64,000 nt of DNA, taken from contig NZ_JBHSFP010000005.1 of the NCBI RefSeq assembly GCF_042654065.1, positions 1-64,000 on the forward strand, written 5' to 3'. This DNA is from Sphaerisporangium dianthi. Lineage in GTDB: Bacteria; Actinomycetota; Actinomycetes; Streptosporangiales; Streptosporangiaceae. Shown here one piece after another: positions 1 to 8,574 of the stretch. Made by a program: the position numbers and the translations under genes. Every line of letters begins with the position of its first letter. Position 1 is the stretch's first letter. The notes beneath the pieces are model-generated. The model made no database searches. It saw only the letters and a program-made list of their open reading frames with translations, and was not told where the DNA came from.

Positions 1-1
1 G

Positions 2-607
2 AGCAAGGTCAACGCCGGCAAACACGTCCATCTGGTCGACATGCACGCCGCGCTGACCACCGCCGACCTGATCGACGGCATCCACCCCACCTCCGGCGGC
101 TACGACAAGATGGCCGCCACCTGGTACAACGCCCTGCTGTCGGTCCCCGGCACCATCGGCCAGCCAGGCGGCGGCACTCCCACCCCCACTCCCACCCCGA
201 GCCCGACGCCGACGTCCTCGTCCACCAGCGCGATCCGTGGGGTGGGCTCGGGCCGGTGCCTGGACGTCACCGGCGTCTCGCAGACCAACGGCACGCAGGT
301 GCAGATCTACGACTGCAACGGTCAGACCAACCAGCAGTGGACGCTGACCGCCGCGAGCGAGCTGCGGGTGTACGGCGGCAAGTGCCTGGACGTGGACGGC
401 GCGAGCACCGCCGACGGCGCCAAGGTGCAGATCTGGGACTGCAACGGCCAGAACAACCAGAAGTGGCGCTTTAACAGCGACGGCACGATCACGGCGGTCG
501 GCGCGAACAAGTGCCTGGACGTGCCGAACTACTCCACCGCCAACGGCGTGAAACTGCAGATCTGGTCCTGCGGCACCGCCGCTAACCAGCGCTGGACACG
601 CGTCTGA
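2..607 (+). CDS. SGNH/GDSL esterase with C-terminal ricin-type lectin domain (5' partial)
   Basis: The frame is open from the left edge, so only the C-terminal part of a larger secreted hydrolase is present. It begins in the last block of an SGNH hydrolase: LIDGIHPTSGGYDKMA carries the D-x-x-H pair of the catalytic triad. A Pro/Thr-rich linker follows (about 170-225), then a complete beta-trefoil ricin B-type lectin (CBM13) domain with three sub-repeats ending in NQQW, NQKW and NQRW, the QxW signature. The family usually deacylates esters, and the lectin module would tether it to polysaccharide such as xylan. The next gene carries the same lectin and linker architecture, suggesting module sharing. 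Signal peptide and nucleophile lie outside the window. Confidence 0.85.
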   Translation, partial: SKVNAGKHVHLVDMHAALTTADLIDGIHPTSGGYDKMAATWYNALLSVPGTIGQPGGGTPTPTPTPSPTPTSSSTSAIRGVGSGRCLDVTGVSQTNGTQVQIYDCNGQTNQQWTLTAASELRVYGGKCLDVDGASTADGAKVQIWDCNGQNNQKWRFNSDGTITAVGANKCLDVPNYSTANGVKLQIWSCGTAANQRWTRV

Positions 608-635
608 CCGACGAGCCCCCGCCGGGGCGGCCCGA

Positions 636-660
636 GCCGGCCGTCTCGACGGGAGCCGGC
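636..660 (+). terminator. Imperfect hairpin after the lectin esterase gene
   Basis: The inverted repeat GCCGGC-CGTC / GACG-gga-GCCGGC lies about 30 bases after the stop codon. It is GC-rich with no U-tract, as is common for actinomycete terminators. Support is moderate because the outer arms are self-palindromic. Confidence 0.35.
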
Positions 661-752
661 CTTCGCGGCCCGAAGCCGGCGTGCCGAACCCGCGCTGTCG
701 CGTGGGGGTGCGCGTCTCCGCGAACATCTCCCGCACGGCGAAAGGACCAAGC

Positions 753-2168
753 GTGAAACGTAGGATCAGGGCCCTGTTGGCCGCCGCCGCGTTGCTCCTG
801 GTGGCCGCAGGCACGCTCCTGGCGGTCCGGCCCGCCGCGGCCGCGTCGCTCACCCGGGTCACCGGCTTCGGTACCAACCCGACGAACCTGAACATGTACA
901 TCTACGTGCCGGACCGGGTCGCGGCACGACCGGCGCTGCTGCTCCTGGTGCACTATTGCAGCGGCTCGGCCAGCGGCATCTTCAACGGCAACGGGCACGA
1001 CTACGTGACCGCGGCCGACCGGTACGGGTACGTCATCGTGCTCCCCGAGGCCACGCGCAGCGGATCGTGCTTCGACGTCTCCACGGCGAACGCGCTCAAG
1101 CGCAACGGCGGCAGCGACTCCACCGGCATCATGTCGATGGTCTCCTACGCCCGGCAGCGCTACAACGTCGACCCCGGACGGATCGTGGTCAGCGGGTTCT
1201 CCTCCGGCGCGATGATGACCAACGTCCTGGCAGCCCAGTACCCGGATGTGTTCTCGGCCGCCTCGGCGTTCTCCGGCGTGCCCGCCGGGTGCTTCGCCAC
1301 CACCGACGGGTCGTTGTGGAACAGCCAGTGCTCGGGTGGGAACCTCATCAAGACCGCCCAGCAGTGGGGCGACCAGGCCCGCGCCATGTATCCCGGATAC
1401 ACCGGCGGCTACCCCCGGATACAGCTGTGGCACGGCACCACCGACACCACCCTCGCCTACCCGAACTTCGGCGAGGAGATCAAGCAGTGGACCAACCTGC
1501 ACGGGCTCTCCCAGACCCCGGCGTTCACCGACCGTCCGCAGTCGAACTGGACGCGCACCCGGTACGGCAACACCGGCACGCAGGCCACCATCGAAGGAAT
1601 CAGCATCAGCGGCGTCGGCCACCAGCTGCCCATGAGCGGTCAGCTGGCCTACGCCATCGCCTTCCTCGGCCTCGACGGCACCACGACCCCGACCCCCACG
1701 CCCACCCCGACGCCGACCCCCACTCCGACGCCCACGCCCACGCCCACGCCCACGCCGACTCCTACGCCGACTCCTACGCCTGGTGGCAGCGGTCCGATCA
1801 GGGGTGTGGCCTCCGGTCGTTGCATCGACGTGCCGAACGCCACCACCACCGACGGCACCCAGGTGCAGTTGTGGGACTGCAACGGCCAGACCAACCAGAG
1901 CTGGAGCTCCACCTCGGCCGGTGAGGTCCGGGTGTACGGCAACAAGTGCCTGGACGCGGCCGGCACCGGCAACGGTGTGAAGGTGCAGATCTACTCCTGC
2001 CACGGGGGCGCCAACCAGAAGTGGCGGGTGAACTCCGACGGCAGCATCGCCGGCGTGCAGTCCGGACTGTGCCTGGACGCGGCCGGCGCGGGCACCGCCA
2101 ACGCCACGAAGATCCAGCTCTACACCTGCCACGGCGGCAACAACCAGAAGTGGACCTGGACCCGATGA
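753..2168 (+). CDS. Secreted PHB depolymerase/feruloyl-esterase-like hydrolase with ricin-type lectin
   Basis: A 471-residue secreted esterase. The GTG at 753 is chosen because AAAGGA (741-746) sits 6 bases upstream and the protein then starts with an ideal signal peptide (KRR, hydrophobic core, AAAA cleavage region). An alpha/beta-hydrolase domain follows, with the nucleophile elbow GFSSG (Ser150) and a distal SGVGH segment that can supply the catalytic His. A long (TP)n linker (about residues 311-344) joins a ricin B-lectin domain with NQSW, NQKW and NQKW repeats. The catalytic domain belongs to the LpqC/PHB depolymerase/esterase D-like family, which hydrolyses polyesters or feruloyl esters; the exact substrate cannot be read from sequence. 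It probably acts outside the cell on plant cell wall polymers. Confidence 0.85.
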   Translation: MKRRIRALLAAAALLLVAAGTLLAVRPAAAASLTRVTGFGTNPTNLNMYIYVPDRVAARPALLLLVHYCSGSASGIFNGNGHDYVTAADRYGYVIVLPEATRSGSCFDVSTANALKRNGGSDSTGIMSMVSYARQRYNVDPGRIVVSGFSSGAMMTNVLAAQYPDVFSAASAFSGVPAGCFATTDGSLWNSQCSGGNLIKTAQQWGDQARAMYPGYTGGYPRIQLWHGTTDTTLAYPNFGEEIKQWTNLHGLSQTPAFTDRPQSNWTRTRYGNTGTQATIEGISISGVGHQLPMSGQLAYAIAFLGLDGTTTPTPTPTPTPTPTPTPTPTPTPTPTPTPTPTPGGSGPIRGVASGRCIDVPNATTTDGTQVQLWDCNGQTNQSWSSTSAGEVRVYGNKCLDAAGTGNGVKVQIYSCHGGANQKWRVNSDGSIAGVQSGLCLDAAGAGTANATKIQLYTCHGGNNQKWTWTR

Positions 2169-2260
2169 CCCACACCCGGCGCGAGCGGTCCTGACCACTG
2201 CTTCCGCCGGATCTGGGAGGCGAAACCGGACGGGTGTGACTCACGGCATTCGCCGATGAC

Positions 2261-2288
2261 CTGGGCATCCTCCACGGAGGATGCCCAG
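2261..2288 (+). terminator. Strong hairpin terminator after the esterase gene
   Basis: CTGGGCATCCTCC (2261-2273) pairs perfectly with 2276-2288 (13 bp, tiny loop) and is followed by a short T-rich stretch. It ends the esterase transcript about 95 bases downstream of its stop codon. Confidence 0.75.
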
Positions 2289-2412
2289 GGTCATTTCCGT
2301 CCCCATGTGCGGCTTCGTGGCGGGCCCTTCGCCCGGTCGACATATTGCTTGCGGTGGTTCGGCGGTGTGGGCGAGACTCGTCGGCGATCGCATAAAAGGG
2401 GCGGAGGAGACG

Positions 2413-3807
2413 ATGAGCGCCGCCGGCAAGGGCAATGCCTACCTGGAGCAGGTCGTCGCACAGCAGGCGGTGCTCGAAGATGATCTCAAGGCGCGCCGTG
2501 GCGCCGCCGCGCCCGCCGCCGTGGCGCTCGCCGTGAGTCCGCCGGCCAGGCGCGAGCGGGCTTCGGGCGGAGCCGACTCCCGCAGGTCGACGCCGGGGCC
2601 GGTGGATGTGCGGATCACCGGCTTCTGGCGGTGGAAGAACGTCCTGGTGCCGCCCAACGCGTTCGTGGTGCACACCCGGCGTGGCAGGGAGAAGCCGCTG
2701 CACATCGGGCTCGGCGTGTCGTTCCGCTTCAACCCCGCCATCGATTCCTTCCTGGTGGTGCCCGGAGCCACCCAGACGATCCTGATCAACGCGTACTGCA
2801 TCTGCCGGGAACTGCAGGGTGTGCTGGTGCAGGGCTACGTCCAGTGGATCATCCAGGACTTCGGCATCGCCTACCGCAAACTGGACTTCGGTGACCCGGA
2901 GGACCCGATGCGGCTGGTGAACCTGCAACTGCGGGAGCAGGCGGAGGCGGCGATCAAGGACAAGGTCGCGACCATGGGCGTAGGCGACGTGCTCAGCGAC
3001 AAGCAACCCATCATCGAGGAGCTGACCGCTCGGCTGCGCGCGGTGGCCGAGGGTGCGGACGACAGCGACCAGGGGCTCGGCCTGCGCATCGTCACCGTCC
3101 AGATCAAAGAGGCCGTCGTCAGCTCGTCGCGGCTGTGGGAGAACCTGCAGAAGCCGTACCGGGCCGAGCAGGGGCAGATCGCCCGGCTGGCCGAGCTGCA
3201 GGCCGAGGAGGCCATCGCACAACGCGAGATGGCGACCGAGCGGCTCAAGGAGACCCAGCGCCTGGAGTACGAGCGGGAGCTCGCCGAGCTGCGGGCTCGC
3301 AACGAGGCGTCGCAGTTCGACACCGAGGCCGCCGAGCGGCTACGGCGCACTCAGCGGGAGCACGACGACGCCAGGGCGGTGGTGGAGCTGGAGACCGAGT
3401 CGACCCGGCACGCGCTGCGGATGGAACGCGAACGGCACGCGGAGGAGGCCGAGACCGGCAGGCTCCGGATCGACCGGGAACAGCAGCTCAAGCGCCTGGA
3501 ACTCGACGGCGAGCTGGATCTGGCCCGCTCCAGGGCGCGGTCCGACCACGAGCGGGCGGTGCTCGAGCTGGAGCGCGTGGGGATGCGGGCCGAGATCGAC
3601 AACCGGCAGAGCGCGGCCAGCCTGCAGGCCAAGCTGATCGGCCTGCTGCCCGAGATCATGGCGAAGCTGCCCAAGCCTGAGGAACTGCGCACGGTGACGA
3701 TCAACGGCGGTGACCGGACCACGGTGTCAGGCCTGCTGGCCGAGCTCGCCATCGTGATCGGCACCCTGCGCTCGGCGGTCGCCGCCGACCGCCCGGACAC
3801 GCATTAA
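2413..3807 (+). CDS. SPFH/band-7 (flotillin-like) coiled-coil protein
   Basis: A 464-residue protein with start ATG 2413 preceded by GGAGGAG (2403-2409). After a disordered 50-residue N terminus, an SPFH/prohibitin-homology domain (about residues 60-250) contains the typical run ending in VVSSSRLWENLQKPYRAEQ. A long charged coiled coil (about 255-400, rich in E, R, A and Q heptads) follows, then a short C-terminal tail. SPFH proteins oligomerise on membranes and scaffold proteases or lipid microdomains. No clear N-terminal transmembrane segment is visible, so membrane contact would be peripheral or through partners. The upstream hairpin and downstream structured region suggest a monocistronic unit. 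Function beyond scaffolding is not known. Confidence 0.75.
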   Translation: MSAAGKGNAYLEQVVAQQAVLEDDLKARRGAAAPAAVALAVSPPARRERASGGADSRRSTPGPVDVRITGFWRWKNVLVPPNAFVVHTRRGREKPLHIGLGVSFRFNPAIDSFLVVPGATQTILINAYCICRELQGVLVQGYVQWIIQDFGIAYRKLDFGDPEDPMRLVNLQLREQAEAAIKDKVATMGVGDVLSDKQPIIEELTARLRAVAEGADDSDQGLGLRIVTVQIKEAVVSSSRLWENLQKPYRAEQGQIARLAELQAEEAIAQREMATERLKETQRLEYERELAELRARNEASQFDTEAAERLRRTQREHDDARAVVELETESTRHALRMERERHAEEAETGRLRIDREQQLKRLELDGELDLARSRARSDHERAVLELERVGMRAEIDNRQSAASLQAKLIGLLPEIMAKLPKPEELRTVTINGGDRTTVSGLLAELAIVIGTLRSAVAADRPDTH

Positions 3808-3907
3808 GGCCGGAAGCGTATTCGCCGTAGAGGTGATCCGCGGACCACCGAATGGTCCGCCTGGTTGAGGGCTGTATCCGGGCGATCGTGAATACGCTTT
3901 TCGGCCT
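3806..3907 (+). other. Nested inverted-repeat structure downstream of the SPFH gene
   Basis: An outer imperfect stem pairs AAGGCCGGAAGCGTATTC (3806-3823) with GAATACGCTTTTCGGCCT (3890-3907). It encloses a perfect inner hairpin, GCGGACCA (3840-3847) with TGGTCCGC (3853-3860). The whole could fold into a structure of about 100 nucleotides. It may be a composite terminator or protect the 3' end of the SPFH mRNA. A small RNA is possible but unsupported. Confidence 0.4.
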
Positions 3908-4069
3908 CCTTTTTGGGCGACATCCTATTAGAGTGCCTGCTTTTCGCGGTGCCGGACACTTTTTGGATCGGGAAACCGTTGCAGTGGTGGATGCTGCGAT
4001 AAAGTGTCCAGGCCTTCGATATGCCGGTATCTCTGGACCGGCGAGATGCCTCCGGAAAGAAGGGGCCGC

Positions 4070-4681
4070 ATGTTCGGGCGCGGAAGATCGAAGAAGGAAC
4101 GGGCGGCGGCCCGCTTCGCCGAGGAAAGCGATCGCGCCGGACCCTCGTGGCAGGATCAACTGGACGTGGCCCGTGAAGTGGTCGCCTCCTCCTGTCCGGG
4201 CGAGCTTGAACTGTTCGATTGGGTGGCGGCCGAGTTCCGTAATGATCCCGGCCGTGTTCTCGGTGGGAAACGGCTGCGAGCCCCGATAGGCGCGGGCGTC
4301 GATCTGAGCCTGCTGACCCCGTATGTCTTGTCGGCCGTGACGTTTCTGTTCGCGGCGGTGACCGCTCGCGTCGTCGACCGGGGCGCGGACGCGGCGATCG
4401 ACAAGATCGGGCGCGCCGCTCGCGACAAGCTCGCCATTCTGCTCCGGCGGCGCACCGACCGGCCAGGTGGCGACGATGTCGCGGTCGCGGAGACGAACGC
4501 GGGAGCGCACGGTGATCGCATCGCCTCGGCGAGGTTCACTCCGGCGGAGGAAGACGAGCTCCGCAAGGCATTGGTGGCCCATATTCTGGTTTCCAGCCTG
4601 ACCGAGGATGAGACGCGCCAACTGGCCGAAGTGATGATCGACTGGCTGCGTCGGCGGGGTGAAACGGATCCGGAGGCGTGA
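4070..4681 (+). CDS. Small membrane protein of unknown function, coupled to the M48 peptidase
   Basis: A 203-residue protein; ATG 4070 is preceded by GGAAAGAAGGGG (4053-4064). The N-terminal 75 residues are charged and helical. One hydrophobic segment (about 82-100, LSLLTPYVLSAVTFLFAAVT) is followed by an amphipathic basic region, and the C-terminal 50 residues form another charged helical part. No family was recognised. Its stop codon overlaps the GTG start of the peptidase gene (GTGA), so the two are translationally coupled and likely work together. It could be a regulator or chaperone of the membrane peptidase; this is inference from gene order. Confidence 0.7.
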   Translation: MFGRGRSKKERAAARFAEESDRAGPSWQDQLDVAREVVASSCPGELELFDWVAAEFRNDPGRVLGGKRLRAPIGAGVDLSLLTPYVLSAVTFLFAAVTARVVDRGADAAIDKIGRAARDKLAILLRRRTDRPGGDDVAVAETNAGAHGDRIASARFTPAEEDELRKALVAHILVSSLTEDETRQLAEVMIDWLRRRGETDPEA

Positions 4682-6996
4682 TCATCCGCCTGCGTCGGCG
4701 TCCCGACGGCCTCGCCCCTCGCTCTCCTCGTCCGGATCCGCTCGCCATGCCGTCGCCGGCCCGTGGCCGCTACCTGCTCCTGGTGATCGTCATGGTGCTG
4801 GCCGGAGCGTTCGTCGGCCAGAACCTCCACGACCAGATCTGGGGAAAGTCGTGGCAGCTCACGATGGAACGATGCACAAAAGAGGAGATCTGGGCACAAG
4901 CCGGGACGGGGCTCGCCGGTGACGACAAGAGCATCGTCGATCGTGCCGAGACGATCACCGGCGATTATCGGCGGCAAGTGGACTGCGCCGCTTCGGCCGA
5001 GCGGCGGCGGATGGTCGCGAATCTGGGCGGAGCGTCCGCGGTGCTGATACTCGGTGTCGCGTTGATGCTCCTGCTGCCCCACCGGTTGCTGCGCCGCGCC
5101 GGCCCGCTTCGCACTCCGCCCGCTTCCTGGGCCGCCCGCGTGGAGACGGAGGCCAGGGCCATGGGGCTACGGCGCGCGCCTGAGGTGGTCTTCGGATCGC
5201 TGCGGTCGCGCGAGCCGTTCACCGTGGACCGGCCCGGCCGGGCGCGCATCGTCCTGCCTCCCGGCATCGTGACCCTGCCGTCCGAGCAGGCCGACGCTGT
5301 CATCCGCCACGAACTCGCGCATGTGCGAGCCGGTGATGTCACGCTGGTCTGGCTCACGCGGGGGGTGTGGTGGGCGCTGCCTCCGATCTTGCTGATCCCC
5401 CCGGCCGTGACTTTCTGGCCGTTTCTCAGAACGCTCGCCGTCGCGGTGTTCACCGGCGGTGACACCATGACGGCGAAGCTGGGCCTGGTCGGATCGGTGA
5501 GCCTGGGAATGGCGCGCCATCCCATCGTGGCCGACTACGGTCCGCGGGCGGTCCTGTTGCTCGCCCTGTCGGCGGCGGTCGCCCTGGCGGTGCTGCGCTC
5601 CCGTGAGCACGAGGCCGACATGCGAGCCGCTCAAGGCCCGGCCGGTGGGCCACTCGCCGATCTCCTGCGCGGGCGACCGGAGACGCACCACTCTTGGTGG
5701 CGGCGCCTGAGGGCGATCCATCCCGTTCCCTCCCGTCGCCTGGCCGCCCTGGAACGCCCGGTCGAGGCGCTGGGCAGTCCCGCCATCGACGCCTTCGTCG
5801 TGGCGATGCTGGCGACCGTGGTGGCACGCGATCTGTCCTCCATGGCGCCGTACGGTTTCGGAGAATCTCTCGGGATGACAGTCGACGAGAAGCGTGCGGC
5901 CGGGCTGATCGCCGGATCGGTCCTGGCGCTGGGCTGGGGTACGGCGCTGTGGCGGACAACCGCGGCCGCGCGAATCGAAAGCGAGGCCGTTCGCACACGG
6001 CGGGTGACCCTCGCGATTTGCGGCGGTGCGCTTCTCGGGCAGATGGTCTCCATCCGGAACACCGCCGCGATCACGCAGGCCCTTTTCTGGACATCGAACG
6101 CCTTGATGTTCTTGATCTTGCCTGTGGTGCTGGCCGGCGCGGGTGCGTGCAGCATTGTGTTCGCCCGGAGGTGGGCCCTGCTCGACCACGCCGGCCGCCT
6201 CACCCGGCAGGGCTACGCGGCCGCCATGGTGGTCAATGTCATGGTGTTCGTCGGCGGATTCTGGGTCGGCACGGATATCGCGACCTTCATGTCCATACGC
6301 GAGCAGTTCTCCGCCCGTCAACCTGATTCCGGCGCCTGGGTGCGCGCGTATGTGGCCACGGGCGTCTTCTCCAACCAGGAGGTTCTCAACACGGTGGTTC
6401 TGGCGGCCATGGCCCTGGTGGGGTGGTGGTGGATCACCCGATCGCGCGAGCTCTCCCCTTCCCCTCCGGTCGAGGGTGACGCGGCGCACGCCTCCTCGTC
6501 ATGGCTGTATGCCGGATTCATCGCATCCATGAGTTGCGCCGCGGCGGTCGCCGCCTCCGCCGTGCGCTGGATGGCCGGCTCTCCTGTGGAGAAGGGCGTC
6601 CAGTTCTACACGTTCCAGTTCCATGTTCTGGTGCCGGTCTGCGCGGGTGTGGCCTGCCTGAGCGTGCTGTTGATCTTGGAGGGTAAGGCCGGATTGGTGC
6701 CGGGGATCGCCGCGGCCACGGTCGCGACCGCATCATCGGCGGCAACGGTGTGGTTCCACCGTCTCGCGACCTGGTCCCACCCCTTGCGGGCGATGCATGT
6801 ACTGGGCGCCGACGCGCTGAGCATGACTCTTGTCGTGGTTCTCACCCTCGCGCCTCTCGCGGCGTTCCTCCCGTCGCGCACGCCGTCCCACCGGCCGTCC
6901 GTCCGGTGGGCGGCGGTCGCCGCCACGGCGCTGCTGACCGCCACGCTGGGTATCACGCTTCTGAATTCCGGCACCCTGCTCCTTGTGGGTGGATGA
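4678..6996 (+). CDS. Multi-spanning membrane zinc metallopeptidase (M48/M56-like)
   Basis: A 772-residue protein starting at a GTG that overlaps the upstream stop. Residues 25-45 and 115-135 form transmembrane segments. A peptidase domain with HELAH (His211 to His215) in the context VIRHELAHVRAGDV provides the zinc ligands, and a downstream REHEAD motif supplies a plausible third ligand. The C-terminal half holds about eight more hydrophobic segments. HtpX/M48 and BlaR-type M56 enzymes share this arrangement; the Glu-containing ALSAAVALAVLRSREHEAD stretch fits M48 better. It probably degrades or processes membrane proteins. It forms a two-gene operon with the preceding small membrane protein. 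Confidence 0.75.
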   Translation: MIIRLRRRPDGLAPRSPRPDPLAMPSPARGRYLLLVIVMVLAGAFVGQNLHDQIWGKSWQLTMERCTKEEIWAQAGTGLAGDDKSIVDRAETITGDYRRQVDCAASAERRRMVANLGGASAVLILGVALMLLLPHRLLRRAGPLRTPPASWAARVETEARAMGLRRAPEVVFGSLRSREPFTVDRPGRARIVLPPGIVTLPSEQADAVIRHELAHVRAGDVTLVWLTRGVWWALPPILLIPPAVTFWPFLRTLAVAVFTGGDTMTAKLGLVGSVSLGMARHPIVADYGPRAVLLLALSAAVALAVLRSREHEADMRAAQGPAGGPLADLLRGRPETHHSWWRRLRAIHPVPSRRLAALERPVEALGSPAIDAFVVAMLATVVARDLSSMAPYGFGESLGMTVDEKRAAGLIAGSVLALGWGTALWRTTAAARIESEAVRTRRVTLAICGGALLGQMVSIRNTAAITQALFWTSNALMFLILPVVLAGAGACSIVFARRWALLDHAGRLTRQGYAAAMVVNVMVFVGGFWVGTDIATFMSIREQFSARQPDSGAWVRAYVATGVFSNQEVLNTVVLAAMALVGWWWITRSRELSPSPPVEGDAAHASSSWLYAGFIASMSCAAAVAASAVRWMAGSPVEKGVQFYTFQFHVLVPVCAGVACLSVLLILEGKAGLVPGIAAATVATASSAATVWFHRLATWSHPLRAMHVLGADALSMTLVVVLTLAPLAAFLPSRTPSHRPSVRWAAVAATALLTATLGITLLNSGTLLLVGG

Positions 6997-7268
6997 CCGG
7001 GCGAACGGACGCTCACGCATCAATAGAGCCGGCCGTGTTCCGATTTAAAACAGGCCGGCAATGCCTCCTGCCTGTCGATAACGTCTCGGACCGTCAGGCC
7101 GAATTTCGAGTAAGGCGAAGAGTGTCAGGGATATTGCCGGTCCGGCCGCGGGCTCGGTGGCGAGCGAATAGCAGGTGGTGTCAGAAAGCGGTCATCGATA
7201 TTGTCGGGACGGCGGCGGCGGTACACACTCTGGGGAAAGAGGCCCGGCCTTTACCTGACGGAGGTGCC

Positions 7269-8168
7269 GTGAACAGACCGCTGATCAAAGTTCATAGGAC
7301 AGGGAACCCGATTCTCAGGAGGGTGTTCTCCGCCGCCGTCGCGGTGCTCGCCGTGGCATTCCTCTGCGTGCCGCCCGCCGCCGCCCTCGCGCTGCCGACG
7401 CCGAAGAGCCTGACCGCCTTCCTGGACCTCGAGTGCTTCAAGACCAATCCCTACCAGCCGCCGGCCACCACGCTGACGCTGCGGCACATCAACCCCGTGC
7501 TCGGCAACCTGCCGATCGAGACCGTCACCCTCGGCCAGCGTGAGCAGCTGTGCGTCCCGGTCGCCAAGAACACCCAGGTGCCGCCGTCGCCCGCGCTCGA
7601 CTTCATCAAGTACATCGACCTGGCCTGCTACCGGATCTCCGGCACCACGGTGAGCACGGGCCTTGTGCTCAGCCACCTCAACCCGCTGTTCCAGAACCTG
7701 CCGCGCACGCAGATCTCCCTGAACACCCCGCAGCAGCTGTGTGTGCCGGTCATCAAGAACAACGTGGTCCCGCCCACCGAGGTGCTGTCACTCGTCCGCC
7801 ACATCGACCTCAAGTGCTACGCCATAACCCCGAACACCCCGTTGAACCAGCAGCTGTCCCTGCGCCAGCTCAACCCGGTCCTGACCCCGGTGATCCCCAC
7901 GCACGGCGCGCAGGTCCTCTACGCCCGCCAGCTGTGCGTCCCGGTGCAGAAGGCCGGCGACAACATCCCGACCGAGGTGTTCAACATCGTCCGGTGGATC
8001 GACCTGGAGAAGTTCGACCTGGTCACCCCGGCCCTGCCCACGGTCTCGCTGACCCTGCGGCACATCAACCCCGTCCTCGCCGGCCTCCCGGCCGAGCAGG
8101 CCATCCTCTCCGGCGCCTCGCAGCTGGCTCTGCCGGTCGCCAAGAACGGCAATCTCCCCCCGGGCTGA
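7269..8168 (+). CDS. Secreted protein with four tandem LCVPVxKN-type repeats
   Basis: A 299-residue protein; GTG 7269 is preceded by GGAGG (7260-7264). A signal peptide spans about residues 1-42 (basic start, hydrophobic run ending AAALALP). The mature part is four repeats of about 62 residues, each with a D-L-x-C-Y or D-L-E-K-F element, an L-x-H-I/L-N-P-V/L element and an LCVPVxKN element. Repeats 1-3 contain paired cysteines that could form one disulfide each, while the fourth has lost both (DLEKFDL and LALPVAKN). Similar repeats occur in secreted bacterial proteins of unknown role. A strong terminator follows the gene. I infer an extracellular structural or binding role only. Confidence 0.7.
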   Translation: MNRPLIKVHRTGNPILRRVFSAAVAVLAVAFLCVPPAAALALPTPKSLTAFLDLECFKTNPYQPPATTLTLRHINPVLGNLPIETVTLGQREQLCVPVAKNTQVPPSPALDFIKYIDLACYRISGTTVSTGLVLSHLNPLFQNLPRTQISLNTPQQLCVPVIKNNVVPPTEVLSLVRHIDLKCYAITPNTPLNQQLSLRQLNPVLTPVIPTHGAQVLYARQLCVPVQKAGDNIPTEVFNIVRWIDLEKFDLVTPALPTVSLTLRHINPVLAGLPAEQAILSGASQLALPVAKNGNLPPG

Positions 8169-8178
8169 CGCCCTGACC

Positions 8179-8215
8179 CAGAGCCCTTCCACCCCGCGCC
8201 TGTGGAAGGGCTCTG
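8179..8215 (+). terminator. Perfect 14-bp hairpin terminator
   Basis: CAGAGCCCTTCCAC (8179-8192) pairs exactly with 8202-8215 across a 9-base loop, 10 bases after the stop codon of the secreted repeat protein. Confidence 0.85.
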
Positions 8216-8240
8216 CCGTGCGCGCCGCGACGGACGCACG

Positions 8241-8267
8241 GCCCCGGCCGCGAAGCGCGGCCGGGGC
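8241..8267. terminator. GC-rich 12-bp hairpin
   Basis: GCCCCGGCCGCG (8241-8252) pairs exactly with 8256-8267 across an AAG loop. It lies between the previous terminator and the dioxygenase remnant, and may be the old terminator of the dioxygenase gene on the minus strand. Confidence 0.5.
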
Positions 8268-8280
8268 GTCGCGGCCGGGT

Positions 8281-8508
8281 GGCGGCCACCGTGTTGGCCC
8301 ACAGCGTGTCGCCGCCCACGGGCGGCACCGTGACCGCGCGCAGCACCGAGGCGAGCGGCGGCCGGTCCACGAAGGTGACGTCGGTGTGCCACCGGTCGAC
8401 CTTCTGGCCGTGCCGGTAGTCCAGGTCGAGGATGTGCGCGTTCTCGTCGAGCGAGGGGACGGTCGGATGCGCGGTGGTCGGCTCGCCGAGCAGCCGGGCG
8501 AACGACCT
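8281..8508 (-). pseudogene. Internal fragment of a TauD/TfdA-family dioxygenase
   Basis: The reverse strand reads through about 75 codons with clear TauD/TfdA family features: RSFARLLGEPTTAHPTVPSL, then WHTDVTF, which holds the H-x-D Fe(II)-binding pair, then VPPVGGDTLWANT. There is no start, no N-terminal part and no C-terminal half with the second His and Arg. The 5' side is replaced by the terminator hairpin of the radical SAM gene. The rest has been lost by deletion. Position directly downstream of the minus-strand RiPP enzymes suggests a lost tailoring oxygenase or an unrelated remnant at the cluster edge. Confidence 0.75.
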
Positions 8509-8544
8509 GGGCCCCCTCCGTGCGGTGGAGGGGGCCCAGGTCGT
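8502..8544 (-). terminator. Perfect 18-bp hairpin after the radical SAM operon
   Basis: Bases 8502-8519 pair exactly with 8527-8544 across a 7-base loop. The hairpin sits 30 bases past the stop codon of the minus-strand radical SAM gene and overlaps the broken end of the dioxygenase remnant. Confidence 0.85.
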
Positions 8545-8574
8545 CTCCGGGCCGCGGCCGGACGTGGTCTCCCG

